Assembly (NCBI RefSeq): GCF_947242115.1
Contig: NC_074711.1
Location: 28,528,179-28,592,178, forward strand
Direction: 5' to 3'
From: Biomphalaria glabrata
Taxonomy: Eukaryota; Mollusca; Gastropoda; Planorbidae
DNA length: 64,000 nt
Shown: one piece after another, positions 1 to 12,545 of the stretch
Numbering within the stretch: position 1 is the stretch's first letter
Layout: every line of letters begins with the position of its first letter
Program-made: the position numbers and the translations under genes
Notes under the pieces: generated by a model
What the model was told of the DNA's origin: nothing
The model's database searches: none
The model's input: the letters and a program-made list of their open reading frames with translations, nothing else

Positions 1-2790
1 GAACACATATTTTATTGCAGCATCCTAAATTAATTACATGACACAAAAGTGGTCACTACACACCAGCAGACTTGTCAAAATGTAGATCATCTGTGACTAA
101 AAGGAAATAGAGTGATGGAGTAAACACTAAACTTAAAAAGGAAACAATCATTACCAATCATCACACATCCATAACATTAAAGAAAATTACCCATCACAAA
201 TGGAAGTTCTCAATTAGAAACAGACAAAATAAATACATATCACTCTTAATATTAATAGCAGGAGATGTAGAATCAAACCCAGGGCCCGGATCTAAAGATA
301 GATGCAACATCTGTAAAAAAAAAAAAGCATGCACTTGAAACAGAAAGCCATTCAATGTGACACCTGTAATGAATGGTACCACCATCATGTCTCCACATAA
401 ATAAACCTGTGTATTATGCATTAGGCAACAAAGACCCTAAACCTGGCACTGTGTACTATGTGGGTTACCTCAGTTTACATGAGGACTGTTTGACTCCTTT
501 GATGCAGACACTTCTAGCCCATACAACATTCTAAACACCATCCCAAACCAAACTCACCAACCACTAGCCAGATCCACTCCACTTAAATCTTCTAAAACTA
601 AAAAAACACCTTCATTAAATAAACCTACTAATGCAGTAATACCAAAGTACCTTAAAACCTTAGTAATAAATTTTCATAGCATTAGGAACAAATCAGCAGA
701 CTTAGAAAATGTATTAGAATGTGAGAAACCAGACATAATTGCAGGAACAGAAACTTGACTATATCCTGAAAATTATAATGCTGATATTTTCAATAGTGTT
801 TATGAAATATTTAGAAAAGATAAGACAGATAATCATGGAGGAGTTCTTTTAGCAATAAAAAACCATCTTATAGCAGAAGAAATTACCTTACCTAACTCAA
901 AAAATATAGAATCAACATATTGTAAAATTAACATTACCTCATTATCCCTTAAAATAGGCAGTATCTACAAACCACCAAATTCTAGTTTAGAGTGCATGCA
1001 AGAACTATGCAATCAGTTAACTACACTTAAAGAAAAAAATTAAAATGCAGTTTTTTGGTTTATGGGTGACTTCAACTTACCTGTTATAAGTTTGATAGAT
1101 AAACACCAAAACCTTAAGGACATAAATGAGCTTTTCATAGAAACTTTACACAACCCAAGTTTAGATCAAATCATTTAAAAACCAACTAGATTAAACAACA
1201 CATTAGATCTCTTCTTAACCAACAGACCTGGATTAGTGGTAGTTTACAATATTATCCCTGGTCTATCAGACCATGATATCATAAAAATACACAGTCAGAT
1301 AAAAGCAGTAGCCAATATAAAACCAAAAAGAGAAATCTTACTCTGGAATAAATGCAACTTAACACAACTACACCAAGCTGCATTAAACTTTCAACAAACA
1401 TTCTTATCAGAATACCAACCAGTTGATGACCTCTGGAATTTCATTAAAAAGTATCTTAAAAACATTATAAAATGATAATGAAACTAAAGCCAACATCCTA
1501 AATAAATACTTTGCATCAGCTTTCTCAGCCCTGTGAAACAAAGGCATATTACTTAATTTGAACCAAGTGGACAACATAGGAAATATAGAAGTACAAGAAA
1601 AGGAATCCAAAAACTATTAGCCAGCATCAAACCAAAAAAGCTTCTGGACCTCATGGTATTCCAGCTAGGTTTAAACTCAAAGAACTAAGCACTATTGTTA
1701 AAAATACTTTTTCAGGCATCTCTTAACGAGGGCAGAATAACAAGGGACTAGAAAGAAGCTAATGTCACCCCCCCCCCCCCCCAATTTAAAAAGGTAGAAA
1801 AATCTGACACAGGAAACTACAGACTAGTATCACTAACCAGCATCAGATGTAAAATCATAGAACACATAATATGTAGCAACATAATAAACCACCTAGACAA
1901 ACATAATGTACTTACTCAATACCAACATGGTTTTTGGAAATATAGATCATGTGAAACACAACTAATAGGACCAATTGATGATTTTTCAATAGGTTTAAAT
2001 AATAGTGAGCAAATAGATGTTATCTTATTAGATTTTTCCAAGGCTTTTGACAAAGTTCACCAACATAGTTTGCTTTAAAAAAAATAAAATATTTTTGCAT
2101 TGCATCAGTGGATTAAGGACTTTCTGATAGGGAGAGAACAAAATGTAATAATAAATGGCTCTAAATAAACACCTATAACAGTAAACTCGGGTGTACCTCA
2201 TGGAACAGTCTTAGGTCCACTACTATTTTTAATTTACATAAATGATTAACCAAATTGCATTAGTTCAGGAACAAAAGTTAGATTATTCGCAGATGATTGC
2301 ATAATATATAGAACAATAAAAACAACACAAGATACAGAAATTTTACAAAGAGAATTAGATGAATTACAGAAATGGGAATCAAATTGGTGCATGTCTTTCC
2401 ACCCACAAAAAATGTCAATTATTAAGAGTAACAAAAAAACTAAAACACATTAATTCCACTTATCTTATTCATGGTAAACCAGTAGCACAGACTAAAAACG
2501 CAAAATAGGTAGTGTTATAATAAATGAAAAACTGTCATGGAATCCCCATATTGAAACTATCAAAAAATCAAACAAAGCTTTAGGGTTTATTAAAAGAAAT
2601 TTCTATTAATCAAGAACCTAAAATTGAAATGTTATTTAACCTTGGTTAGGCCAATAATGGAATATGCATCCTCTGTTTGGGACCCTCAACTGAAGAAAAT
2701 ATTAAGAAACAGGAACAGACACAAAATAGAGCAGTGAGATTCCTAACAAACGAATTTTAACATTTGACTAGATAAGATAAGATAAGATAA
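1..2790 (+). mobile_element. Decayed CR1-like non-LTR retrotransposon (LINE)
   Basis: Readable in several frames with many stops and shifts. Order: hydrophobic stretch and 2A-type DVESNPGP at 243-287; a PHD-like Cys/His finger (CNICKKKKAC, CDTCNEWYHHH) at 289-400; an endonuclease domain at about 655-1175 (PDIIAGTET followed by a stop where Trp is usual, KPPNS, MGDFNLP); a reverse transcriptase at about 1620-2450 (SGPHGIPARF, NYRLVSLTS, LDFSKAFDKVH, GTVLGPLLFLIYIND, LFADDC); and a C-terminal stretch with QNRAVRFLTNE near 2720-2755. It stops in a short GATAA run at 2770-2790 instead of reaching the usual C-terminus seen in the fragment near 11385. The 5' end may lie outside the window. Contains a poly-C run near 1750. 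Confidence 0.85.
243..290 (+). other. 2A-type ribosome-skipping motif in the LINE
   Basis: Codons read L-L-I-L-L-I-A-G-D-V-E-S-N-P-G-P-G. D-x-E-x-N-P-G-P is the signature of viral 2A sequences and is known from APE-type non-LTR retrotransposons of invertebrates. The hydrophobic lead and the PHD-like finger just downstream fit that setting. Confidence 0.85.
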
Positions 2791-2968
2791 CTAATAGAAC
2801 ATAATAGTAGAAGATTTGTTTATATTTTTTTTGAAAAAAAGTATGCATTTCTGGTCCACTACATAATGTATCCAAGATTTTCTGATAGATAGAACAAACT
2901 GTAATACCACTGGCTCTTAGTCAACATCATTACTGTGAGATAAAGTGTTCTCAACAAATAGTTTAGGG

Positions 2969-3644
2969 CAGTGATGCCCAAAATACGGCCCTATTGGCCC
3001 GCGGGCCAAATCCGGCCCGCGATGTGGTTCCATCCGGCCCACCGAAACGTCGGCACAAAGTGTAGAAATCTTTCCAAACAAAAAAAAAGTAGAAAAAATG
3101 AATCTTTACATACGTTTGGGCCCTCACTTTTTCTCCGATGGATTGATACCATAACCTTTAACATATGTGTATTTATGAAATGGGACTCTGAATGTACAAT
3201 CTACCAGGAAAAGTGAACATATCTTGACTTTTTTGTTGAACATGGTAATAAGCCAACATATAATAAAACAACAACATAAAATGACATAAAATAAATATGG
3301 CAGCATTCTTAGCTTGAGTCGCAAATAAAAGATTGTTAAACTACGCCTAGATATTGGAGGATTGATGGGAATATTTACCAAAAAGAGACCACAAAATGAG
3401 TCGTTGGTAAAGCTGCCTATTATACTGTTGCTCACATTTTAAGAAGCGGAATTAAGCTATTTTTTTAATCGTAAAAAAAAATTTAATTGTCGAATTATTA
3501 ATTAAGTATTGAATCTACAGGTTTGTACCAAAATAGTTTCAGAACAATTTCATTTAGTTTTTGCAACTTTTTGGTCATGTGGCCCGCGAGACGAGTAATG
3601 AAAATTAAAATGGCCCGAGGGTCAAATTAGGTTGGGCATTACTG
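2969..3644. mobile_element. Short non-autonomous hAT-like element (676 bp)
   Basis: Ends CAGTGATGCCCAA at left and, inverted, CAGTAATGCCCAA at right. Flanked by the perfect 8-bp target duplication GTTTAGGG (2961-2968 and 3645-3652). GC-rich ends containing ggcccgc are typical of hAT elements in animals. No transposase coding is seen. Confidence 0.88.
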
Positions 3645-3652
3645 GTTTAGGG

Positions 3653-4293
3653 CAATCTGTTAAGACATGATACTCATTACAATTATGTATATTTTTGTAA
3701 ATCAATCACACAACTGCTTGCTTGTCTTTTAATTACTTAAATCATATTTTAAAAAATGTTCACAATGTCTTTGTTGTCAAAACTTTCTCTATTCTTTCCT
3801 CTGACATTATTTTCATTGATAGCTGTACCCTAACACTCTCTACTGTTTCCCATTTAATGATTTTACTGAGCAGATTCTGTCGGGGTTGTAATTTTGGTCA
3901 TGGCTTGTCTGCCTGGGCACCCTTGACAGTCAGAACAAGTAATGGCAATATTTTAACATATACTAGTTAACAGTCCTTTTTTTTTTACAAAATTATGTGC
4001 GGTATTCAGTAGTGGATTGCCTAACTTTTAACTACTAATAAATTAATAATAAAATACAAGAAAAGTAATACTTTTTTCCCCACATTGAAAAAGGTACGCA
4101 GTACTGCTAGTTAACAACAAGAGTTTAAATAACAAAGGTTTAATGATTCAATGATAAAATATGACCTAAATGATGATTATAAATAATACTAAATCAGAGC
4201 ACCTCAATTAAGTGAAATTATGCAACATAGATTAGGTTAAAAGGCAAGCACACCTTAGTCACAGTGTAAACAGTCCAATCTGGCTTGCCATGC
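3653..4293. other. No gene seen
   Basis: AT-rich sequence without a convincing exon, repeat or RNA gene. Confidence 0.6.
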
Positions 4294-4544
4294 CCCTAAC
4301 CCAGGCATGTCAAACACGGCGTTCGGGGGCCGCATGCGGCCCGCTTGGCCACCTAAAAAATTATCAAAATATTGTTAAACTATTACGCTGGAAAATAAAA
4401 GATGGGAAGCTACTTGAATTGAAAAATTAACTTTCTTTAGTTTAGTTTAACTATCTTTTGAAATTCACGATAAACTAATAGTTTAACTACTTTATTTTAG
4501 TTGAAAACTAGTTTTAGTTTAACTTTTAAAAGTTAGTTTAGTTC

Positions 4545-4656
4545 CAGGGGCGGACTGGGTATCAAAATCGGCCCGGGCATTACCATATAAACCGGCCCAC
4601 AAATGGCATGTCATATATTTTCTGTGTGGGGTGGGGGATTTTTACCCCACTCCGCA

Positions 4657-4755
<99 letters not shown>

Positions 4756-6518
4756 TTTGTGTGTTTATGTAATAAATCTTCATTACTTTCTGATCTTTCA
4801 TACTTTCAAACATTTTTTCTACCCTAGAATACTCTCTTCCTATAATTAGTGGAAAGACAGTACACACCGCCAAAGGGCAGCTAGGGAGTCCGGGGGAGCG
4901 CTGTGAGCTCCCCCCAGTGGGGTCCAAGCATTATTTCCGTTATTTTAAGCTTTAAAAATGCATATTCTGAGATATCTACAGTGCAATTTACAGTGCTGCT
5001 CTTCCGCTTAAAAAATTCAAAAACCAAATCTGCTATTCAATGGAGTCCAGCGACTAGTAGAAAATGGTAAAATGCTTTAGTTTTTGTATTGGAAGGGGAA
5101 GGGAAACCACAAAACCCCTTTTGGCTACGCTCATAAAGTTTGAAAACTGTATTTTGCTTACGTTGGCTGCACTGGGGCAGTAAGTAAAGTTTCCCTTTCA
5201 GACAATGAGGTCTGAGGCAAGTGATGGTTTGAAGACCCTTCCCTCTTGGCTACGCCCATGTGTTATATTATAGGTGTAAGCCTAATTCTTTACAAAATAT
5301 ATAAAGTTTGATAACGCATCGAAAACTGGAGGTAAGCATTCGTACGATTACATAATGTATTCTATTTATACATGTATGTAGTCTGAAAGTATAAACAATA
5401 CAATAGCAGCCTATTGAGTTTGAAGCTTTTTGGTATTAGGCCTACTTATAGATAACGGACGTTTCTTCAAAATATAAGATTGTTACGTCTTACGCATTTC
5501 ATGTGTCAATATAGTCATGCATGTTGATCTGTGACTTAAAATATGCTAAATCATTGGTTTTCCTGGCTGACTCAGGCAACCTATTCCATTAAAGGATAAG
5601 TGAAAGCAGAACGGTTAGAGAGGCCCTTACTTAATGTGAAAAGATCTTGCTTCCTTCAAGTACATTCTCAAAAACGCGATTTGTATATGAATATACCATG
5701 AACCATTATTTAAAATATAAATCTCCTTTCATTAAATATCGGATGTGACAGCGCTATATAAATTATTGTAATTATTTTCATCATTAATGACTTCATACTA
5801 AGCATAAGTTTGCCATTTATTATAATAGTATAAAAATTGATTTAGATCTAGATTTATTTTTTAATTAAATAATATTTTTTTAAGCCTAAAGTGTAGTATT
5901 TTTAGATCTATGTTATTAAAAATAAACAAAAAGAAACTTGCTTTTTCTTTCAAATCGCAGAAAGTAGAGCTTTGTACCCATATTGAGCTGTGAATAAGTT
6001 GGGTGGTTTGCAATTTCGCAGCTGTGTGTGTGTGTGTTAAAGTTAATTTCTATTAAGTATTGTTAAAGAGCTAATTGTCGCGCCTATCTTTTTTTTTTCT
6101 GCGTTATATCAATGTTTTCTAACTTAACCTCTCTCATCCCTCTTTTTGGTTAAATTTCATGAGAACCATTAAAAGAGGGGGGAGGGAAGGAGAAAAAAAA
6201 CGCGAGTGCCATCAAAGGCCCATGCCGACCAGCAAAATGATTAGGCCAAACACAACCTCGAAGACATCAAAGCAGTCCATGCCGCTCGTGCATAGCAGAA
6301 AGTACGGTCCAACGTTTTGCTAATGATAATACGTACAGTGTATTTTGTATTGTTTTGTTGTTGATATTCTTGTTGAATTTCAAACAAAATATATTGTAGT
6401 AAGAATGAAGTGTTCGGGCCTTTGTGTCTTGCTGCTGTCACTTTTTTTTTTGCATTGAAATGTTTTTTCTTAGGTCGCGACCATTTGCCCGTTTGCCCAT
6501 ATAGCCAGTCCGCCCCTG
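4545..6518. mobile_element. hAT-like element nested in the hAT transposon (1,974 bp)
   Basis: Ends CAGGGGCGGACTGG at left and the complement at right; 8-bp target duplication TTTAGTTC at 4537-4544 and 6519-6526. Contains a long TA run (4660-4752), a short minus-strand piece of the CR1-like LINE C-terminus (about 5545-5590) and what looks like a minus-strand SINE tail (about 5180-5245). No transposase is recognisable. Related ends recur at 45735 and 63445. Confidence 0.87.
4660..4752. repeat. (TA)n microsatellite
   Basis: About 46 TA units inside the nested hAT-like element. The copy at 63445 has a far shorter run at the same place, so length varies among copies. Confidence 0.95.
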
Positions 6519-6554
6519 TTTAGTTCCCATCACTAGTCATAAGACTGGTTTCAG

Positions 6555-7420
6555 TCACTATCAAGTTTATTCATGCTCGTGGCTTAAATCATCGCCATTT
6601 TTCAATATTTCTGAATGACATTGGACACGAAATTTGCTGGCTCTCCTGTCATAAAGAATTGAAGAAATTTGTTGTACTGCGTGAAGAAATTGTATTGTTT
6701 CTGAACATGAAAGGTGAACCTGTTGAACATTTCCATACTGACAAATGGGTTCAGGATTTGTGCATTTGCAACTGATCTCACTGCCACTGGTCACCTGCTA
6801 GACTTGAATTTGAAACTTTAAAGTAAAGACTAAATTGTCACAACTGCGTGTGATGATGTAAAGTGCTTTCAAGTAAAATTACGACTGTGGATAAACCAAA
6901 TATGAAGAGAAAATCTTGTTCACTTCTCAGCGTGTCAGGACATAAATAGATTAAATACGGCTACAACATTTGGTAAATATGTCTTACACCTGGAATCGTT
7001 AGTAGATGCTTCCACTGGCCGTTTTCATGACTTCGTTTCATACGAGCAGGAATTTTTGTTGTTTTTATCTCTATTTTCATTTGCTTCTGAAAATGCTGCT
7101 AGTGTGCAACTAGAGCTGATAGAATAGCAGTTAGATTCTTTGTTGAAAGCGAAGTATAAAGAAGTGGCTGCGCCAAAATTTAGTTATTTACCTAAACGGT
7201 ACGTTGAATTGTGGAAATTTTGCAGCCAGAATTCTAGCTATTTTTGCAAGCACTGATCTCTGTGAGCAGTTCTTTTCTATAATGAAAGCTACAAACCACC
7301 TCACCGTTTGAGATTATCTGATCGAAATTTGTCGTCAGTGATGATAGTGTCAGTGGCAAACAAACCTCCTCCCGATATAAACTTGTATCCCAGAAAGATG
7401 TCAAGCATCAGGACAAACCA
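6555..7420 (+). pseudogene. hAT transposase remnant
   Basis: A frame near 6566-6777 reads FIHARGLNHRHFSIFLNDIG, then WLSC, LREEIVLFLNMKGE and DKWVQDL. This is the pattern of the hAT transposase core (RWLSRG, ELR-E-LFL, KG, D--WL-DLA). Further on, pieces near 7100-7420 resemble the C-terminal part (VQLELIE, LLKAKYKEV, a disturbed CEQFFSIMK, RLRLSDRNLSSVMMVSVA). Stops and shifts make it non-functional. The N-terminal BED finger and catalytic start are absent. Confidence 0.75.
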
Positions 7421-7655
7421 AAAAATGCGCAATCAAAGTAATTTTTAATTATCAAATAGCACTACAGATTTGCCTAACTAAAGGACAGGTATGTCATTAT
7501 TATTGTATTGTATTGTATCCCAGAAAGATGTCAAGCATCAAAACAAACAAAAAAATGCGCAATCAAAGTAATTTTTAATTATCAAATAGCACTACAAATT
7601 TACCTTACTAAAGGACAGGTATGTCCTTATTATTGTATTCTATTGTATTGTTTCT
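7386..7655. repeat. Tandem duplication, 130-bp period, at the hAT element's 3' end
   Basis: Copies start at 7386 and 7516 (tatcccagaaagatgtcaag) and differ at a few sites. Each ends in TATTGTATTG runs. Confidence 0.9.
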
Positions 7656-7984
7656 AATTTACATAAAACTAGTAAGCTGTTTTGCAATTGATTTTTGGCT
7701 GCGACCCCTCAGGCCATAGTAAGTTTTGTATGCGGTCCATATACCTTAACGAGTTTGACATGCCTGCCCTAACCCAATGTCATGGATAATAGCCAAGTAG
7801 GGTCCATGCAACTACAGATCAGGCTTGACTCCATCAGAGTCCCAAGACTGCGTCCCTAAACAAGAAAAATGGGCATTCCTTGTGACCGCCATTCACATGA
7901 TTATAATACCAACAACTTTTAAAGCTACAAAATAATGAAGAAATTATAATAACCTAACTTACCCAATGCTGGGGAAAAAACAAC

Positions 7985-8435
7985 AAACGGAAAGCTCCAG
8001 CCAAGAATCTGATACCCAAGCAAAACAAAAAGAAGCAATGACGCTAAAATAGCGTGTCCTTAGAAACAGCACACAAACTATAATGGTGCACAAAAGAAAT
8101 ACACCTAGTAAAGAAGCCACTTCATATGCACATGACATCCCCCCTCTCCACCTAACTGGATCTTGCAATGACAAGACCAGTCTTCAATGTAACAATGACA
8201 AGTGAAATGCACAGTCAAGCATAGTCAACCGAAAGTAGTCAAAAGAATTTAAAAACATTGCCACGGCTTGAAGCCCAAGAACACAATCTGAAGATAGTCA
8301 AGGACAAGCAATAATAAAAAAAAAAAGAAGCAATGACGACATAGCGCATCCTTAGAAACAGCACACAAACTGTTATGGTACACAAAAGAAACACACCTAG
8401 CAAAGAAGCACTTCACATACCCATGACAGATTCCA
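7985..8435. repeat. Two direct repeat copies about 297 bp apart
   Basis: The segment around 8031-8130 (gaagcaatgacg, gcacacaaact, cacaaaagaaa, cacctag) recurs at 8327-8425 with about 10-15 percent differences. The family is not recognised. Confidence 0.75.
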
Positions 8436-8459
8436 CCTGTTGATTTGGTTGATTGCATA

Positions 8460-9607
8460 TTATGCTATACAGAACAATAAAAACATATATACTTGTCTCT
8501 CTAAACTCCTTGGGTCAATTTTTGCTGATTTACCATCTTAATTTATAATGCACAAGTTTTTGTTTTGAACATTATTAAGAGTATTAGAGGATTTGTAAAA
8601 ACCTTTGGGAAAGTTAATAAGGAGTAGGAAAAGTTTATAAGACTATAATATGGAAAATCAGGGAAATGTAAAATGTGTAGTAGAATAGTGTTGTCCTTAA
8701 AAAGCTATTTAATTTTATTGGTAAGAACTTGATTTCTTTCAATACATTTTCCTCAGACTTAATTATATCAATTTTCTTCAACTTGCTAATTGTATTATTA
8801 ATTATTTTAAGACAAGATGAAATTTTTGGAGTAGAGCTATTATAAACAAAATGGGACATATAAAAAACGTGACCCCCCCCCCACCCAAAAAAAAAAAATT
8901 AATACTAAAGCTACAAACTAGGCTACATAACTAATTAAATTTAATTTCAAGTATGCCACCCACACTCTCCTTTTCAGCCATGTGGATCCTCTTGTATTAA
9001 ACAGTGAGGTAATATTGTGATATAAATCTGTCAATACTACAATCAGTTTAAGAAGCTTTCAGGTTAAATAATCTTTGTAGTTGCTGTTGGAGACTGTGGC
9101 TTAATGACAAAGAAACGTCTAGGGGCAGAAAATAAGCTTTACACTATTACTACTGATAGCAAGAACAAAATTATGAAAGCAATAGGACAACTTAATCAGT
9201 GGAGCAGATCAATTTAAAATGAATAGTTACATGTTGTGAATATTTGACTAAAGCTTGTTATGTTAACCATGACATCAAAATTTATTGTATAGTGTGCAAG
9301 GTGTAGATCAAACATTTAACTAATGGATCATGCCTTTACCTGTTAACCTTATCAGGTTGTTTATTAAAATGAATAATTTTTTTTATTGTTGCAAGCAGAG
9401 CAGAGAGCTTCAATCTTGTGTTTTATTTATTTATATTTTTTCTGGCAACAGAGGTATTATTTCTATAAAGACCTTACAAATTTTGTTTGTTGAAAAAAAG
9501 GACTGTCATTCTTAAATGATAGTAAAAAAAATTTTTTTTTTTAGTTTAACTCATGAAAAGCTACATAGTACATCTCTGTCAATGTGTAGGCAACATTTTA
9601 AATGAAT

Positions 9608-9642
<35 letters not shown>

Positions 9643-10091
9643 TTATATAAATAAATTTACAACATAATTATTAGGCCTATAAGTTAACTTTAATTTACTA
9701 AATTGAAAATTATAACAATCAAAATGTCGATAACAACTACTTAGAATAGATACCCAGTACTAAATTAAACACAATTATCAACTACTAACACCAAAAGCAA
9801 TAAAAACTTTTTTTTTCTCTTACCGTGGTCCCTTAGAATTAATTTCTACATTTTTGGTCTTCTATGACACACACCAATCATGTGAAAAAGTGTTTGTTTT
9901 ACATCATGTTTAGGATGGCAGTGGGCAGCCATCATAAAGGAATACAAATACTACTTTATCTTTATTTTGAAGAAGAAAAAAAAAGCTAGTAGAAACATTT
10001 TTTAAACAGAACAAAATAGTAGTCTACAAAATATGTCATGTAATAAAAAGAACTCTTACATATTTTGTTTTCCTTTTGATCTCATTTTTAG
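8460..10091. other. No gene seen; AT-rich, likely intron
   Basis: Contains an (AT) run at about 9612-9639, poly-C at about 8873-8884 and A/T homopolymers. I searched it for the missing first exon of module 1 (phase 1 to 0, about 200-270 nt, with an early Cys) and found none. Confidence 0.5.
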
Positions 10092-10134
10092 CCCCGCATT
10101 GGTGACGGACAGTATATGGGATTTGAATTTTCAG
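10092..10134 (+). CDS. Mucin-like gene, module 1, exon a (43 nt, phase 0 to 1)
   Basis: Bounded by an acceptor (ttttta-g) and a donor gtaaat. Reads PRIGDGQYMGFEFS plus one base that joins the next exon to give Gly. Other frames either meet a stop or fail to join the next exon. It corresponds in position, phase and size (43 against 46 nt) to exon 39997-40042 of module 2. By analogy with module 2, a larger phase 1-to-0 exon should lie upstream; I could not find it between 7,800 and 10,091, so it may lie further upstream. A micro-exon like this would be weak alone; the support comes from the chain. Confidence 0.65.
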
Positions 10135-10230
10135 GTAAATTTAAGAATTAAAGCAATAAAGAATGTTAGCTAAATTTTTATTTTATATTTGTGTGTTTTG
10201 AGTTATGATCTTCAGTTGAGAAACTACTAT

Positions 10231-10690
10231 TGATCATCTCATGGAAATGAGATGAATGCTTGGGCATTAGTTATGGTAATGAGATGAATGACTGGACATT
10301 TTTACTATGGTTGGAAAGATGTCACCCACTTCACACAGGTGATCTATCCAAAGGAGCAACAAGTGCTGATAAAGTTTGGGATCAGTGGCATCGCATGCAT
10401 ACCTAGGGTGTAAAACTGTGTGATGCAAGCTGCCTTAGGGTCACCAGCTCCTGATTTTTCCTCATGGTTGACTCCCGAAGTCTTTCCCATATTTGGGTAT
10501 AACTGCAAGGGAGCAGAGGTTTAAATTCAGAGTTTTATTCTTTCTCTTAGGTGGGTAGCCCCTCCTGCCAGAAGTTTTCTGGTTTAGCCACCAATTACAC
10601 TTCTTTGCCACTTCTTCTGTTAGTGATAATCAGTTCGCCATTCTGATTACTGAGCCACATGTGAATGCCAGGAGTTGGACTGGTTGTCAG
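10231..10690 (+). repeat. Interspersed repeat family X, copy 1
   Basis: Shares with 12206-12545 the phrases gatcatctc, gagatgaatgc, gggcattag, gatgtcgccc-like text, ccaaaggaac, the cctgatttttcctca block and gggtatagctgcaagg. No recognisable coding. It lies in the intron after the first exon. Confidence 0.8.
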
Positions 10691-11384
10691 AGGCTATTTG
10701 AGACATATGCCATATATATTGGAAGCGTTTTATAGGTAATGGAGTGCTCATTTCCATTGTCACATCCGGTAATGACAACCTTAAAAAACCTTTTGAGTAG
10801 TAAAAAAAAAAAAAAGAATATAGAATATAGTTTACGATTACATAATATAAAAAGTAAACATTTTCTAAATTTTACTATATTAATATGTGTAGCATTAGTG
10901 ATATAAATAATTTTTGTAGTACAATTTTTATAATAATTTTGTCCTGTTTATGTAGGGTTTTCACACAAAAAAAGTATAGTTAGAGATTACATTTTTAGTA
11001 CAAGTCTTTTTCTGAACTGAGATCATAATACTAAATACAGAAATGGAAATTTCCTGAAATTATTTTGGACCCATTTTTTCTGTAATAAAAAAGATATAGA
11101 TCAGACCTAGTTAAATCTATGTAAACTAAATTGAGTAAATCTAGTTCTATGTCCATTGCCTTATTTGGACTGTTTTTACAATGGTTGTCTATTGAACCCA
11201 GCCTGAAGATTTTTGCTTTCTAGTACTATCTAGATCTATAGAAATAGAATAGATCTAATCTATATTTAAATTAGGTCTAGAAGCTCTAGATGCCAAGTGC
11301 AAAAAGAAAAAATGCTTTTTAAGTTCTGCCATCTCAATGTACAAACAATAATGGTCTTAATCTTATATAATAAAGACGTTACTT

Positions 11385-11850
11385 CAAAAAAGAAGATGAT
11401 TAGCGCCCTACATCCTATGGGTCATGCGTTCAGTCATTAACCAATGACTTAAATTCTGCCAAGTCACTGGTTTTCCTGGCTAGCTCAGGCAACCCATTCC
11501 ATGCTCTAATAGCACTAGGGAAGAAGGAGTATTTGTACAAATTTGTCCAAGCATATGGGACAAGGAATGTGCCTTTATCTTTGTGTCTTTCTGAGTATTT
11601 TATTAGATTTTGTTTTTGTATTTGAAGATTATGGTTCAGTGTTTTATGTATAATTGCTACTTTACTTTTTGAGTCTTCTGTTCTGAAGGCTTTCTAAAAT
11701 TAGTCATTTTAACTAAAGGTGTTACTCTAGTCAAATGTGAATATTAGTTTGTTATGAATCTCACTGCTCTATTGTGTGTGTGTGTTCCAGTTTATTAATG
11801 TTTTCTAAGATTTTTACCAAATTATTAAAATTTTACTACCTTTACTATTT
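11385..11850 (-). mobile_element. CR1-like LINE 3' fragment, reversed
   Basis: The minus strand reads NRAVRFITN near 11760, then IIHKTLNHNLQIQKQN, IKYSERHKDKGTFLVPYA, TNLYKYSFFPSAIRAWNGLP and a stop after FKSLVND. This is the typical C-terminal tail of CR1/Jockey-like reverse transcriptases (YK-SFFP--I--WN-LP). It is the same family as the element at 1-2790 and shows the C-terminus that copy lacks. Disturbed by at least one frame change at the N-terminal side. Confidence 0.85.
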
Positions 11851-12205
11851 TAACTGTGAATATACCTTGTTTTCAATGATTTAACTGTACAGAATTTAGC
11901 CCTTGTTATATAAAGGGAGAGTGATTCTTAAAGGATTACGGGCATGACATGGCCTACATTGTGCCGATGTGCCTAAACTCAAACTCTTAATGTTTCCTTG
12001 TGTTGAGGGGTCTCAAACAGAGGATGCATATTCTATTATAATGCCTTGTATACTTTTTGTGCTCAATAAAACATTAGATATAATTAATTTTACATATTTT
12101 TTTCAAAGCACTCAGTAATTCCTTATTTTGTCCCCATGACAAAATGGTGCACAAATGGGGACTAAGAAAATTTCCTGGAATTTTTATAAAGTCTGCTTTC
12201 ATCAC

Positions 12206-12545
12206 TGTAAAAGATGGCGAAGTGACTATGGATCATCTCGGTGAGATGAATGCCTGGGCATTAGCTGTGGTCGGAACGATGTCGCCCAAACATCAGTTCC
12301 CCCCTCTCCATGCAGCTGATGTATCCAAAGGAACGGCAGTGCCGATACAGTTTGGGGTTAGCGGCGTCGTAGGTTCTGCCAGAGTGTACTGTAGCACTGG
12401 GTGCTGCAAACTGCCTTACGGTTGCCAGCTCCTGATTTTTCCTCAGGGTTGACTCCCGAAGCCTTTCTCATGATTGGGTATAGCTGCAAGGCAACAGAGG
12501 TTTGAATTCAGAGTTTTCCTTCTCCTAGGTGGGTAGCCAGCCAGC
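12206..12545 (+). repeat. Interspersed repeat family X, copy 2
   Basis: Best preserved of three copies (others 10231-10690 and 38590-38890). Ends in the ttctcctaggtgggtagcc block, also seen in copy 3. A 102-codon open frame across it (12144-12452) is judged fortuitous. Confidence 0.8.

Larger units (their letters stand above)
4302..7766 (+). mobile_element. Decayed hAT transposon with transposase remnant
   Basis: Inverted ends CAGGCATGTCAAAC (left) and its complement ending at 7766; 8-bp target duplication CCCTAACC at 4294-4301 and 7767-7774. It carries remnants of a hAT transposase at 6555-7420 and was itself invaded by the element at 4545-6518. Without that insertion it would be about 1.5 kb, shorter than a full hAT transposon. 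Confidence 0.88.

Noticed and set aside
4580-4927. Open frames with Tyr-Ile runs, also at 55905-56135 and 63413-63697
   Set aside because: Translations of TA microsatellites.
12144-12452. 102-codon open frame
   Set aside because: It coincides with repeat family X copy 2; the other copies do not keep the frame.
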